Shown: positions 50,332 to 62,811, numbered from the stretch's first letter. The stretch is 64,000 bases of DNA from Rhodosorus marinus (GCA_029953675.1 JAMWBK010000005.1:2065001-2129000); one strand, 5' to 3'. Notes: generated from the letters alone by a model not told the origin. Translations and numbers: made by a program.

Positions 50332-53300
50332 TCAAACTCTCACGTCAATCTCTGTCACAAGATCTCCGCCAAGCTTGCGCATTGCGTATATGGCATATTT
50401 CTTGTCGAAGACGATTTCTAAGCAGATGAGTGCGCGACAAGCGTTAGCGCAAATCTGCTAGGTTAGTGTTTCACCATGTATGGTCTAACGCACCCGTCGT
50501 CCTGTCACTTTCTTGCCCTTCTTCTGGAAACACTGGTTGTGAAAAGGGTAGTCCATAGAGAGTCAATTTCCTCGATCTGATGCTTCGTGGCCTCCAAACA
50601 ACGCCTACTTGCGTTCCTCCGTTCTGGAAAGGGCAAAACAGGAGCCTGGCATGAGCGGTGGCGTGCAAACTACTCGAAGAAACTGAGATGAAACGATAAT
50701 CGCCTACCTTGTTATGGAAGAACACAGCAACGTGACCGAATAGGGATTCAAGCCTCCTAACAAGCTCGTCTGTGGGATTCACTCCAACTAAAACGTTGAG
50801 AAGGCTTGGTGACGGAACCCGCGATCCTAGAGGTCCATTTCGTAGTACTCGTCGCTGCCGATTCTTAGAATCAATTCCAGCGGATAATGATGGTACGCAC
50901 TCCTCTCGCAGCATGATTTGCGCGTCGAACCTCGTCTTTGATGACTCTCTGAAGAGTGTTTTAGGGTTGAGAGGCTCATCTCCAGCGCTATCGAAACCGT
51001 TCATAAAGCTTCCAAGCGCAGCAGACGCAACAGCAGCCATCCTTTTCAGTACTACGCGTTCAGGCCCTCGCTTGTACGCTGGGGAGAATGACTTGCCAAG
51101 TAGGTCACCTGGGGTAGATACAATCATCGGCGGAGCTGAGGATCTTGATGGAAGCGATCGAAATGCTTTCTCCGCTTTCTCATGAATCGTATCATCGTCG
51201 TCAAAAACTACAACCAGAGGTGCAACCTCCCACGGAAAGTTTGCGAGTAGAGAGAGAAATGCCGCAAACGCAGTTGATGTGGACCCAGGGATCCGTCCAA
51301 GGGGCTGGCTATCGGGACTGAAAAAAAAGCGAGCTACCAACATCTCCACCAGCTCGTCGCAAAAGTGATTCCCCATCCAGTGCGAGGAAAGCCAGAGCTT
51401 GGCAAGCCTACAAGTCTCCTGGAAAGCCGCGCTTTCATCCTCTCCGCAGACTCTCCTGAGTGCGTTGTGTAATCGCGGCTGTCGAACAGTAGTCCAAATT
51501 TGCGTCTCCCGAAGCTCCTCAGGTAGGAACGCCACGATCGTGTCATATCGCAGCATTACTCTGAAAAAGAAGCCATCCACTTCTACTTCAACGTGCGTCT
51601 TTGTCGAAACTGCGTCAAACCCACCCTTCATAAGAGATTTCGAGATAGCCACGTAGAACGCCGCCATGGAGGCTCGGATGCCTTCGAGATTCTTTGGCCA
51701 CTCCGGGCTCGTCTCAAAGCTGAGAATTAGGTTCGAAACGGGACGATAACGTGTCTCTCGCAGGCCACCTCCGAGTACCGACGTACCCAGCATGATCTCT
51801 CCAGCGAACGCTACCTCGGCAACATCGAGTGGAATTCCATCGAGACTTCTCAGCGCATTCCCGAGCCTCTCAGCAGCTCTTCGGGCGGTGATTGATGCGC
51901 TGTTCGTTTGGGGTAGTATTGTGGACCAATCGTGGTGTATAAATCCAACGGACTCCCTATCCAGACCATCGACGTGAGAACCTATCGCCACCTCACATGC
52001 TTCCCGAACCCCTTCCATTCCACCCTTCGTCCATATCACGGATTCCACAATTCGGCCATCCTTAAATCGTCGGAGACCAGAACGTGAGCCCCAAAATGCA
52101 CGAAACGAGTCCCGATCCATATCAGAATCCTCTGCTGTGAGAACCCGTCCAAACTGATGTTCCGGGTTCAACAGTAGTCCGATACCAACAACGTCCCTGT
52201 CCAAGGAAAGGAAAAGAAGGAAAATTAGGAGAAACGTCGCCGCGAGTAGCAGCACAATGGCTTCACATCCACTTGATGAAACAGCACACGTAATGAAGAC
52301 TTGTGTTCTCATCTACTCACGAGAGAATCCTCGGTGATGCGAGATCACATGCCTTCCCAAGGGCTTTCCCGACAATCTCAGAACACCAGTGGGACAAGTA
52401 ATTCAGGTTGACACTGTTCGCTGTCTTAACAATAACCATGACGTCAAAACGTTCGGAGAGACTAAAGGTCGGGGACGTTGCGAAAAGGCATGCGTACGCG
52501 CCACCGAGCAAGTCACTATTCGTGCTCGAGGATTCTATCACCCTCAACGCGGCAGTAGCGTCCATGGAAACCTCTAGTTGCTCCGCTTGCGACAGCAACC
52601 ATAGCACGTCACAAGTCTCGGTAAGGTGGAGTGAGCTCTTTCCACCCGACATTCTCCTGAAGAAAGAAGAAAACAAGACGTCAGCGAACATGGGCCGTCC
52701 AGGAGCAACTAGCTAGAGGTCTATCTAACGATACGAGTCCATACCAGGTCGACAAGTACTGAAGACAAGCGAGGAACATATGCTGAACAGAAGCCATAGG
52801 CGGTACCACGCGGTCTAGGATCAACTTCGCAAGGCAAGCCGTGAGCATAAACGGCGTTATCGACAGATTTCTTCTCTCCCGCCAACGCTTCAAAAGCAGA
52901 AGAGCATCGCTGAAGCCTGCCGCCTTCGTTTTCACCTCGTTCAGTAGCTTTAGCATCGCGACAATCTGCATCTCCGATGCGAGCGAGTTCCAGTACATCT
53001 CTTCTGCCAATTCGGTGCCGAGAAGAGACACCCGTTTCGACACTTCACGCAGGGCGTCGTTTTCAATACCGGGAATGATCCTGATCTTCAACCTATTGCA
53101 CTCCTTCAGATCAGCCTCCGAAGCTCCGATAGCTTGCAAAGATGAGCTCGAAAGCTGCAATGTCAGCAAAGGTTTCAAGCGGTCTCCGCCCAGAAACTCC
53201 TTCCTAAGCAATGTGCCAAGGAAGCGAGACAAAGCGGGCTTGTTATGTTTTTCCTTTTTTCAGTCCGGGTCTACTACGGAGTGGGCTGTATGTATTCAGA

Positions 53301-53957
53301 GATAGAACCATACCCGAGCTCTACGTTTGTCCATCGAGATGACTTTGAAAGGTCAGAAAACAGCCCGACCAAGTATAAGAGTCGCCTGTCGAAGTACCGG
53401 TAGTTCTTATAGTCTGTTCTCTCCGTACACTCTTTCGGAATAATTACACAGAGGTCCACGCTCGGCATCTCTGTAGACCAGAGAAGTGTGCCAAGGAGGT
53501 ATGAACCAGCAAGAATCGTTCCCGACGGAGGTTTGTAGTTCAGGACCATGTTGGATCGATCTGATCGGAACCGCAGGGTCGGGAACTTGGCCAACATTCT
53601 CTTGGCGATCTTCCCATCACGTTTTATTGACCTAGCTTTTGATTCCTCGATTTCTTCGTTGAGAAGCTTCAGTCCGGATTCGAATGCCTTCAGCTTCGGA
53701 GCACGGGCGGACTCCAGCACAGAGTCAATCTGAACGCTGAGCATACCTAAGCCAGAGAAAAACCAGCAAAATACGTTTAAAACAACATCTCCTCAAATAG
53801 GAGTGAGTAGAAAGGATAAAGCTGGGAGCTCCATTCGTTCCGTACCGCCTCCAAAGCCTTCCGACTCCTTCTCCCTAATCTTCAACACCTCCATGGCGGA
53901 CGCCTCTCCGCGGCTAATTCGAGGGCGTTTCGCTGCTGGTTGACCTCGATAACCCAT
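50332..53957 (-). CDS. NOL6: NOL6/Nrap (Utp22) small-subunit processome protein
   Basis: Exons are 53957-53846, 53746-53314, 53253-52747, 52656-52321, 52196-50494 and 50417-50332, with frame kept through every junction. The N-terminus MGYRGQPAAKRPRISRG is a nuclear/nucleolar basic signal. The Nrap domains are recognisable: VDLCVIIPKECTERTDYKNYRYFDRR, WRERRNLS, VVGIGLLLNPEHQFGRVL, FRAFWGSRSGLRRFKDGRI, RLAKLWLSSHWMGNHFCDE, FDAQIMLREECVP, and near the end FGHVAVFFHNKVGDY and GVVWRPR. NOL6 is a catalytically dead double poly(A)-polymerase-fold protein in 18S rRNA maturation. It is the second ribosome-biogenesis factor here with a large central exon. Confidence 0.95.
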
Positions 53958-55164
53958 CTTTAATCAAAACTCAGATCCACGCTTCTGCTAGTAGGAAAAC
54001 AGTGTCCTTCCCCCGCCAGTCCTCTACTACAAGTGCGGCAAACACAGTCACAATCACCACATGCTCAGTGATACTCCTACTTACGGTTCTGGTCCTCCTA
54101 CTTAGTCCGTCCAATATTGTCACGTACTTGTTTAAACATGGCAAAACATGGATTCTAACAGTTTCAAAACCGAAGAAACGTATGCATCCGCCTCGCCACT
54201 TCCTCTATCGCAGTAAAGTCCATCCTTTCGGCATCACTTTGGCCAAACTTACAGGCCCAACTAGTTTTGCTTTCTCCAACTTCTGCTCTGGTCGTCACCG
54301 CCGGTGTTTATTTGTTTTAAAATTATAATTAGATTGAGATTTCCCATGGGGTTCACCAGCAGCGAATGCCTAACGAGAGCTTATTTTTAGCTTGAGAAGA
54401 GATAGTGGAATAATTCTAATAATTAGTCTGACTTTCTTATGTCTGTGTTTTATTGGTAAGTAGATTCACGTAAAGCTTTGTGATTGGTTGTACGTCATTT
54501 TCGCTTTGACGTCGTTTGTTGGTGAGTTCGATGCGTAGTTTTGACTACCCAAGTACATGTTGATGATTGCCTTGTCACGCTCCAGCGTGGCTCTTATTAT
54601 TGTTTGAGAGCTACGAAGCTGCGTATAATCTAGAGAGCTGTCGTCAAGGAAAAGAGTCGCAGTGGTCTCCGATGTGGGAGTTCAATCCCAGCAATCGACT
54701 CACGTGGGAAGAACAAACCTCGGTGGACGGACCTCAGCGCTACCAGTCTCCGAGCAACGAAGTGGGGACGTCCGAACAAACTGTGGTCATGAAGAGTTTT
54801 CTGTTCGGAACTAACGTAGCGTCTGGTTCAAATTCAGTAATGACGCCGGGTCCGGGTAAGGGACGGATATCTCTCAAAAACCCAACCAAGGTCCCAGAAC
54901 TCCGTTCATTTCAGTTTTAGTGGAATAACCTCATTCCTCACGATGGCTTTTGCGGGGACGGGCGCGAGTCTATAGGGTAGTGCTCCAGGATAGCAAGCCG
55001 TCATCAGTATAGTCTCCAGGTCATGTCCTTTTCTACCGTTGTGGCCCCGAGAAGAGGCTCAATTCGTGTTTCTCCACACGGCCTCCGAACAAGCGACAAC
55101 ACTGAGTTTTGAAGAGACCCTCGCTGGGGCCCTCGCTGCGGCAACCCCAAGCAGAACCACAATT
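53958..55164. other. intergenic with an unassigned open frame
   Basis: The NOL6 promoter lies at the left end. A plus frame ending at 54920 (reading from about 54555) contains ESYEAAYNLESCRQGKE and VVMKSFLFGTNV. It looks plausibly coding but has no recognised motif and no clear start. The rest shows nothing. Confidence 0.3.
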
Positions 55165-55783
55165 TTACAAAAGGAGTCGTTCGATCTGGTCTCTCAAGTT
55201 TTGCACTTGCTTCTTCAGCTGTGAGCCTTCATTGGTAATAATAGAACTTGCTATGACCGGTCGAGAAACGCCACATGCCCGGCCGAGGGCCTGCTTGGAT
55301 GGTACAAACACATACGGTACATTCTGACGGAACACAAACCAGGATTCCATCGATTAGTCGCCTCGGTCTTATTTCTTCTGTCCGATATGGCTTTAGGGTA
55401 TCGCGTTACCTTATCCTCACACAATAGGGGAAGATGTAACAGAATCTCAAGCGGTTCCGCGTCAGCAGCCAGAATGATTAGCTCCGAGATACCGCGATTC
55501 AAGGTTTTGGTCGCCTCGTTAGCCCCTTTCTTCAGCTGCTTGTAGTTGGAAGCTTGTGCGACGAGATCCAATATGGAAATCGTTAGCTTCTCATCAGCAA
55601 GAGGGAAGGCCTTCGGATTAGCTTCGCTCTAGGATATCCAGCCAAGAAAATGAAGGGAGAGAAACGAAAATATTTGATAAGCCAAGATCCGGCGGTTAGA
55701 CAAGCAAGAGCAGCGGAATTTGCCCGACAAAAACAACACTCCGCTTCGCAACAACAACCAAGACCGGCCAAACAACTCACCAT
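55165..55783 (-). CDS. SNU13: SNU13/NHP2L1 (15.5K) snRNP protein
   Basis: This L7Ae-fold protein binds kink-turns in U4 snRNA and box C/D snoRNAs. The start codon alone (55783-55781) is followed at once by a GTGAGT donor. The second exon is 55628-55410 and the third 55323-55165, giving about 127 residues. Splicing gives M joined to [15 protein letters not shown], then [41 protein letters not shown] joined to [18 protein letters not shown], and ends with a helix [15 protein letters not shown]. This matches the family from end to end, including the short MxEA-type N-terminus. It is the best-conserved small RNA-binding protein in the window. Confidence 0.95.
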
Positions 55784-56540
55784 TTCTGCAATTCACCAAC
55801 GAAAAGGTTCAGAGCAGATCACCAAACAATCCGGTGCAGTCGGAGAGAACAGGAAACCACAACCCGCTGCGCAGAAACGGTAAGAAAAAAAATCCCACCA
55901 CAGAAACAATCGTACTTCAACGTATCAACCAGTAACTTTGAATCAACCTCCAAAGCTTTTTCTCGGTAGTTCCTCCCCCTCCGAGCTTCAGACAATAATC
56001 CTATCTCCACCCTCCGACCGACGCAAAGGATAACCGTATGCAGCGAAAATGCTCTCTAATGCATCTTCCTCATAGTCATCGATAGAAACGCCAGTCGCCG
56101 TGACCGATGCCCTATGACAAAACCTGCTTACATAATCAAAAGACACGTGTGATAAAATTAAACTGCTAAAGGTTGTTTTATTTTATACCATTGGTTAAAT
56201 ACGATAATTTAAACCAATTATATATCTTATTTGACACACGTGCAATAGTATAATTTGTTTAAAAGGTACCTTCAATATCATTCGACAATAATGTACCTAT
56301 ATTAAGATATCAACAGATCTAAATTTATGTACGGCACTCTGGTTTTTTGACAGGGGGAATGGATTCAACAGCTTAACGCAGATCTGAGCGTCTTGTGTTC
56401 TATATTTCGAAAGGCTTCTTTTTTTGTTCGGAATACTGTTCGCCGGGGGAGGGCTACTCGGATACGGAGATGACTGATTCGTACGCTGATAGCGCTGTTC
56501 ATGGAATTGGAATGATCGAAAGATAGCCATACCACCTTAT
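55784..56540. other. AT-rich interval upstream of SNU13
   Basis: No gene is recognised. 56140-56330 is AT-rich with near-palindromic TTTAAAC/GTTTAAA words. It presumably contains the SNU13 promoter. Confidence 0.35.
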
Positions 56541-58560
56541 CTGGCAAAGAGATGTTAAACTTTTAAAAATTGTACATCCCTCCCGAGCTCGTCACTCTTC
56601 AGCTTCTCGCTCAAAACCCTTTTCGAACGCTTGTGTCGGTGAGGTGTAGGACGCCAGGACAAAATTGGATATCCGTCTGTCTCTACTGTGCGTCCGCTCA
56701 AGCTGGTACCCATGCCTGAACTCTTGCAACCATTCCCTCATTTTCTTCGAGAAAGCGATCAACATCCCAGCTCTGGGACTCGACGATAGCCGTCGCCGTG
56801 ATCGCGAGCGGATGGAGAGGACTTTGATCCGTACTTCGCATCCATTGCCATCGGGCAGAGGGATTACTCTTTTTTGAGAGGTCCATCTGCAGCCGATCGG
56901 ACCCGATCTTCTAAGTTAAAGAAATATGGCCGAGCCTGTGATGTCTGTGTGGATTCAAGCGACTGCTTTCGTCTCGGTTGAACGGGTTTGAAAGTGGGGT
57001 TGGTCGTGTGCAAATGAAGAGACTCGCGTACCGAAAAGCCCTGGAGCTCGGGTGTCTCCACGAGAGGATCAAATATTAGCCATGTATGAATCGTGGAGTG
57101 GAATGTACAATATGTGGCCGAGTTAGAGGAAGCGGGTGGATGTCATAGTTTCGGTCATGGCTGACGCAAGCATCAAATCCAATTAGCAGACCTCGTGGAG
57201 CCCTGCGTTCTGGAAGATTGAGAAACTGAGCGGGCGTCGATGATGGATCGGCATAATCTGCTCCGGTAGGAGATGATAAACGTCAACCCTAGGCCCAGGC
57301 AAGGTTGGCTCTACTATATCAGCGATAGTCAAAAAACAAACATGTCATGTGCTAATTTTTTTTTGAAGGGGGGTCAGCGGTAAGAAGCCTGAACACTTTT
57401 TGTGCATCCATCGGTTTGCGCCTTTTTTTACGTCCATCCTGGTTTGGACAGTGCTCTATGATGCGAACTTTTGACGCTTGGCTACTGAAATCACACAGTT
57501 TGTTTTAAATAACGTGATGCATACATGTCTTGGCTGACGGGCTTCTATACAAGTGTTCTCCCAAATTTGTCCGAAGCATAGAAATCCGAGCTGACCTCTA
57601 TCCTCGCGCATGCCTTCATCCCGAACTTCTTGCTAAACAGGGAAACTATCCAAGGAGGAAACTGTATCCGAACTCGTTCCACTGGAGAGCATCGAAGTTC
57701 CTCGAGGTGGATACTAGAGTGACCAAAGGAGAGCCGGAGCTTCCCTCGATTCCACTTTTCATCATCACGGTCGGCTACATTCGTTTAGCTCGTAATGCAA
57801 TAAGGCTTCGATTGGTAAAGTCTAGATCGGCTTCTTGCTCAATATCTCACACTTCTCAAAAGCTGCATACGGATCTTCTCATTGGCAAACGCTTTCCTGT
57901 AGACGCAAACAACACCGGTGGTAAGAACCTTTTCAGAAACTGTCCAAACCAATAAACTTCATGCAAGTTTGAGCCCGAAAAAAAGCGCAACTGTCTCAGC
58001 CGGGTAAACGGCATAAATAGAAGGTATATGATCATCTTCAACGATCCAAAGGATCTACGGAACCTTCATATCATCATCAAAAGCCGCCGCTATTTTCTTG
58101 TAGTTCGAAGACAAATGGCAAACTAAAAGCGTGGCATCCAAGGCCAGTTCCAACTCGTGTTCATGGAGACTCACCCAACACTTTCCCCCGATTCCTTCCC
58201 CCTTTTGGAGGGCTCATCGCCTCCAATTAACATCAACTGCGTTTCTTGTCAATACGGAACTCAAGAGTAATTCTACTCCTATACCACAATATGAAGTCTG
58301 TATTCTAAGCAGCACCGAATCTAACCGCGTCAAACCCTTGCTCGTTCCACACGGCAGTGGCAAGATTCCAAATGTGGGCCCCTTCCCCGTTGACATCTCC
58401 ACCACGGCCGTCAATCTCCGGAGTTTGAACAATCAACATCTTAAAACGTCCAGAAGACTTTGTACAATACTTGACCGCCGCTTTCATCAGAGTTAGGGCG
58501 AAGGTGCTTCACTCTCGGGGATGTTTTCCGCAGCAATTTTCATCCGGGTTCGTCGATCGC
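56540..58560 (-). pseudogene. unresolved multi-exon locus or decayed gene, unknown family
   Basis: Several minus-strand segments look coding but lie in different frames or are cut by stops. About 58490-58310 reads MLIVQTPEIDGRGG and AHIWNLATAVWNEQGFDAV. About 58110-57960 reads NYKKIAAAFDDDMK, then an in-frame TAG, then VEDDHIPSIYAVYPAE. About 57280-57075 reads PERRAPRGLLIGFDACVSH and DIHPLPLTRP. About 56705-56555 reads GYPILSWRPTPHRHKRS and ends LKSDELGRDVQFLK. I could not link them with standard introns. The GLLIGFD and HIPSIYAVYPAE words loosely recall nuclease-like folds, but no assignment is justified. Confidence 0.3.
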
Positions 58561-58627
58561 GTCTATTGAGCTTTCACAAACTATGCTTAGTACCTATTTA
58601 ACGCTGGTGCCGACGAGTCTTGAGGTC

Positions 58628-58912
58628 GAATCTGATGATAGCAATGAGCGGAAGTTATGTTGCTCAGATCGTGCATTTACGGACAACACTCAGACTGCCC
58701 CGATCAGCGCCCGAGCGACGATTCAGCCTGTCACCACGGTCTTTGCAAGGTCTGGTGGGACGAGGCGGTGGTGAGCGATGTGGATCGGATCTGATGATAG
58801 CAGTGAGCGGGAGCTAGTGCTCGGTGTGTGCGCGTGTGAACGGCACACAGAATGCCATGATCAGCACCAGATCAACGCTTTCGGTCTGCCACGGCTGTCG
58901 TACGAAGCCCTG
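58628..58912 (+). repeat. two diverged tandem copies of ~160 bp
   Basis: The word ATCTGATGATAGCARTGAGCGG starts both copies (about 58630 and 58790). Further shared order is GAGC/GGAGC, then ATCAGCRCC, GATC/CGA, CACGG and TCGTA. Copy 2 differs by small indels. There is no coding potential of note. Confidence 0.6.
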
Positions 58913-59556
58913 TTAACTGTCGAAAAGTCTACTGTGAGCGTTGACGTGTAGAAAAGCTCCTGCAGACTCCATGAACATGCTGATCTCAATCTCAGGGTTT
59001 GCTACTCACAGCAACCAAAACAACTCTCCGCCAGTTTTCGTCATCCTACGCTCTGAGGGCAATATTAAGTGATATATTACATTCATCACAGTACTAGCTG
59101 CCAGTCACTTGGTCATAGATCGCTACCTAAACCAGCCGAACCCATCCCATTCCAGGATCAGTCATCCGTTTGTTCAGAACCTAACAACACTGAGAAGCGA
59201 GAAACAAGACGCTTATGACGCGCCTCCAACAATAAAGCAGCACCAGGGGGTCAAGGAGAGTTCCGTGAGGAGGCTCTGAAGAGACGCCCTGAGTTACTAC
59301 GAAAGCGCGCACGAAGCCAGCGAGAACCAACACCGCTAACTAAAACACCTCCCTATCACATCGCATTAGAGCGATCAACAATTTTGATTTTTCAATATCC
59401 TTTTCCGGATCGTTGTTTCAAGATTGGATTCAATGGGCACGATCTCGAGGGTTAGATTTGTGTGTAGTTGCAGTTGGATGGATTGGGTCATGGTTGTCGA
59501 GGTAGGGTGGCAAGACTTTGGAAAAGCGGATTTGGATGTTTCTAAGGTACGTTAGC
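58913..59556. other. intergenic upstream of the 59557 gene
   Basis: I see nothing definable except AT-rich patches (59070-59090, 59375-59400). It likely carries the promoter of the next gene. Confidence 0.4.
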
Positions 59557-60303
59557 ATGATAGGATTCGTGAGCAGTGGAAGTGGATGTGTACGATCAAA
59601 GGGTAGATCAGAAGTGTGCCAAGTTCGGTCTCACAATCGGCTGAGAAAGTCCGGAGTTGTGCTAAGAATGGCATCTTCAGAGGGGGAGAACGATTCGTCG
59701 GATGAGGGAGAGAAGACGTTCCCACTGCTGAAGGATTTCCTCGCTGGACTGAATGACCTGGGACATCTGAGAATTATCGGTAAGTTTGTCGAAAATATGG
59801 GCGATCCGCCCTGCATGCAAGCCTGACTTTCTCGGTCGTATTTGGGGAAGCACCCCTCACCACGTCCGTAGAGCATCCATAGAAGACAATACGATCGTTT
59901 TATCTGACTTGCACTTCGTCAACTATACACTGTGTTTACTCTGCCAGTGAAAAATGATGCGGCGGTATCTGAAGCAATTGCGAAGACGGAGAAGCTCTTC
60001 TATGCGACAATTCCATCCGGACTTGAGTACGCAAACATCATCGATCCATCCATCAATCTGGACCTGCACATGAAGCTCGCTGGTTACGGAGGAGCTCGGT
60101 TTGAGAAGGGCATCAGCCGTGGAGCCAACAAAGCACCGACATATATCATACGGATGCTTGGAACGGACAAGGAGACAGTGATGGTAAGCTTCTTCTTATC
60201 TGGGCCAGAGGGGCCGGGAGATATCACCCCGGAGCGCGTAGAGGCTTGGACAAAGCTGAAGGACACCTTTGCCGGCTCCGAGGATGAGACTTGCTGGTTT
60301 TAG
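59557..60303 (+). CDS. putative plastid protein, unknown (possibly ChuX/HutX-like fold)
   Basis: Two exons, 59557-59779 and 59948-60303 (intron 168 nt, donor GTAAGT), give 192 residues. The leader MIGFVSSGSGCVRSKGRSE is basic and serine-rich with an early phenylalanine, followed by VVLRM. This is again a transit-peptide pattern. The mature domain has LLKDFLAGLNDLGHLRII, EKLFYATIPSGLEYANI, LDLHMKLAGY and YIIRMLGTDKETVMVSFFL. The beta-rich end VSFFLSGPEG loosely recalls heme-utilisation ChuX/HutX-type domains, but I am not sure. The ATG at 59557 was preferred over 59518 because it gives the typical leader. Confidence 0.7.
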
Positions 60304-60347
60304 CTTGTACTAAAGAAAACAGCACATTCACACTCGCTGCTTTGTTC

Positions 60348-61872
60348 TCACGTCGAGGCGCGGTTCAGGTAGTCACCGCGCAGTAGGCACGTTGGCAAGT
60401 ACGAATGCGAGAGAAATAGATAGCCCATGCTGAATAGTGCCTGAATCTCGAACTTGCCCTCCCGCATTCTCGTGAGCTCCGGAATATGCTCCGGAGCGAA
60501 CTCGAACTGTTCACGAAGTAGCCTGTCTAGCATCTTCCTGTCTCTTGGAGACAAGGGGATTGCCAGTGCAGGATCCAGCGCAAGAGCGTCGATGTGCGAC
60601 CTACGGAGTCCCAGCCAACAGAGGTCTATTCCTTCGCAGCCAAAAAAAAAAAATCTCATTTGTCCTCGGGGGCCAGTTGTTCGATTGTTGATTCCGTCTA
60701 CATACCAGAGCAGCAACCCGAAGCGTGGACAGAATTGGCAGAACCTCTTCTGTAGACTTCAAGAATCTCATACCCGTGTGGATTAAAATCCGCCAGTCCA
60801 ACCACTGGCACTCTGGGAGTGTCCGGATGGATTCGAAACGATTTTTTCTTCAGACTCATGTTCAAGCTCGAAGAGCTTGATGAGATGACTCGGCACCTAC
60901 CGGAAGTGCATGGCAATCCGATTTGTCATGGCGCGGGTCGAGAGCGAAGGGTAGCCTCCTCCGCAGATTAGGATGGATGGGACCCTACTCGTGAAGCTGT
61001 CCTCCACGAGCCTGTGGAAAATCCCAAACTTTTCGATCACTTGAGTGCAGGTCATTGATTGGTGCAAATGGTAGGAAAACTCGATAATCAGATTCTGAAC
61101 GATTGTGGACGACTTTCCAAGCGGTATGCACGATTGTAGCGTGCCAATGATAGCTCTTGGTCGTGTGTTTTTGAACTTGACTTGCATAATCAAATCGATG
61201 TCGCCGGGAATTGGCCATCCGCCCTGGAGAGACGCATGTGGATTTGATGAGCACGAGGAGGGTTGTTATTGCAGAGGATAGACTCTCTCGAAACATGCCT
61301 CAAGCTTTTCACAGTCGATCCATCCATCAAACTCGCCCGTTGAATTTGGTATTTGTATATGAATGGAACCAGCTATGGCTCCTGTCGACGCTGTAGTGAC
61401 GAGTAAGTCCGATCTTTCGCAGCCGAGACCGGACGCGATGTCTTTGATGATCTCGTTCACTTGAGCTTGGGTTGAAAAGTAGTTTCTCAGAACGTAGAAC
61501 ACCTCCCTTTGCGTAACCTGTCGCTACCCACGGGTCAAGGTTAGAGACGAAAGCAACTGCTAACGAGGGTGCTTCGCTGAACGTCACTACCGATCTGCCT
61601 TCGGAAAGATTCCCATAGAGAGTGTCCAGGACCGTGATTGTTCTAAAAAACTTCAGACCATGACGATCCCATCGTCTCGAGACCAGTCTACCTCCCCAAA
61701 TGAACGAACCATCATGCCCGCGAGAACACGCATCGTAGATTCGACTTCTAAAGACCAACTGCAGATCCGTCACACGCCCTTCTGTCATGGAACAGATCAA
61801 GCCCAGAACGAACCCTTCAACTGCTACCAAAACACGTTCTCTTAGACCTAAATAGAAAGACAAAAAAAGCAC
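60348..61872 (-). CDS. SPO11/topoisomerase VI subunit A-like protein
   Basis: These proteins cut DNA through a tyrosine, either to start meiotic recombination (SPO11) or, with subunit B, as topoisomerase VI. Exon 1 runs 61872-61591 and exon 2 begins 61517. TQREVFYVLRNYF holds the presumed catalytic tyrosine of VFY. ASTGAIAGSI, then IEKFGIFHRLVEDSF, VPSILICGGGYPSLSTR, VPVVGLADFNPHGYEIL and WLGLRRSHIDAL follow in family order, ending with the KFEIQAL helix. The TOPRIM acidic pair normally reads D-x-D. Here it is D-F-N, and the EKD triplet is EKF. About 40 extra residues sit before IEKF and may be an undetected in-frame intron. The first methionine is uncertain, and internal boundaries between 60640 and 61300 are approximate. 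Confidence 0.82.
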
Positions 61873-62811
61873 CGCACAACAGAGTTCCGGAACCCTTAAT
61901 CATCAAGGGCATTGAGTCACGCAATGTTCCAAAAGCAAAATAGAAACAAAGAAATGGCCTGCGTACTAGCCATCCTGATTGACTCTCTCTTAAAACTTCA
62001 AACTAGTAATTTAGAAAAAGCTCCAAGGAAAATTTCGCTCCTGCTTTCCTCGTAATCTCCCTCTGCGCAATGTTCCCAGCCGCAACTCAGGAGTCTCGCG
62101 GAGTTTATGTACGTCAGCCGACTCTACACGAAGAAAAGGGAAAAATAGTACGGGTAGGGTACGTGATTCCCGCTTCGTTCAATAATAGTGATTAAAATTT
62201 TCATTTATAGAAACTTACTAAACGACACAAGCTTTTATCCCCCCCTGACCTTCCAGGATAATCTGAACTAGACCTGAGGACAAAATTCCGAAGCGCGGAC
62301 GACTGAGAAGGATAATTCGGTTAAGACTGTGAGCGTATACAAGAGTTTTCATCTGCTACGGGAAGGGTGATAGTAGTGTTTCCTACTATCCTGTAAAGTC
62401 ACCCTAAATGTTCCCCCATTGTTCAGTCTGGTATAATCTCCGTACGAGAACGGGTGGAATTGGACGTCCGGATGAAGATGTTCAGCCTTTTTGTTAAGAT
62501 CTTTGTTACATCCTTGAACTTAATAGATATGTATAGCTAACTGGTCTGGAAGATAGGTCCCTCCCGTCCGTCCACCCCCGTTCCTCGTGTCTGGACGGAA
62601 GAAAAAAGTTCGGAATTTGTGTGGACGGTCGGTGGGGTGAGATTGGGAAGTTGGGGGTTGCGCGGGGCAGAGGGTTTGGACGCAGGTATCTGTTCCAATT
62701 GCGTTTTTCTGTTCGCTTTCCAAACCAAACCGATTTCATCTGTTTTTTTTTATTTTGGTTCAGGCGTGAAAGGCTAACGTCGTTTGATTAAGGTCTGAAA
62801 AATTCTCAAAG
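61873..62811. other. divergent promoter region of SPO11-like and TrpB genes
   Basis: No gene is recognised. Several minus frames overlap at 62506-62740 only because of low stop density in a pyrimidine-rich stretch. The last 60 bp before 62812 include a T-rich run and probably the TrpB 5' UTR. Confidence 0.45.

Noticed and set aside
55650-55935. Q/K-rich plus frames
   Set aside because: They are antisense to SNU13 intron 1 and its 5' UTR, with no support.
62506-62740. three overlapping minus frames with Pro/Thr-rich products
   Set aside because: All three frames are open because the region is purine-biased on the plus strand; no gene signal.
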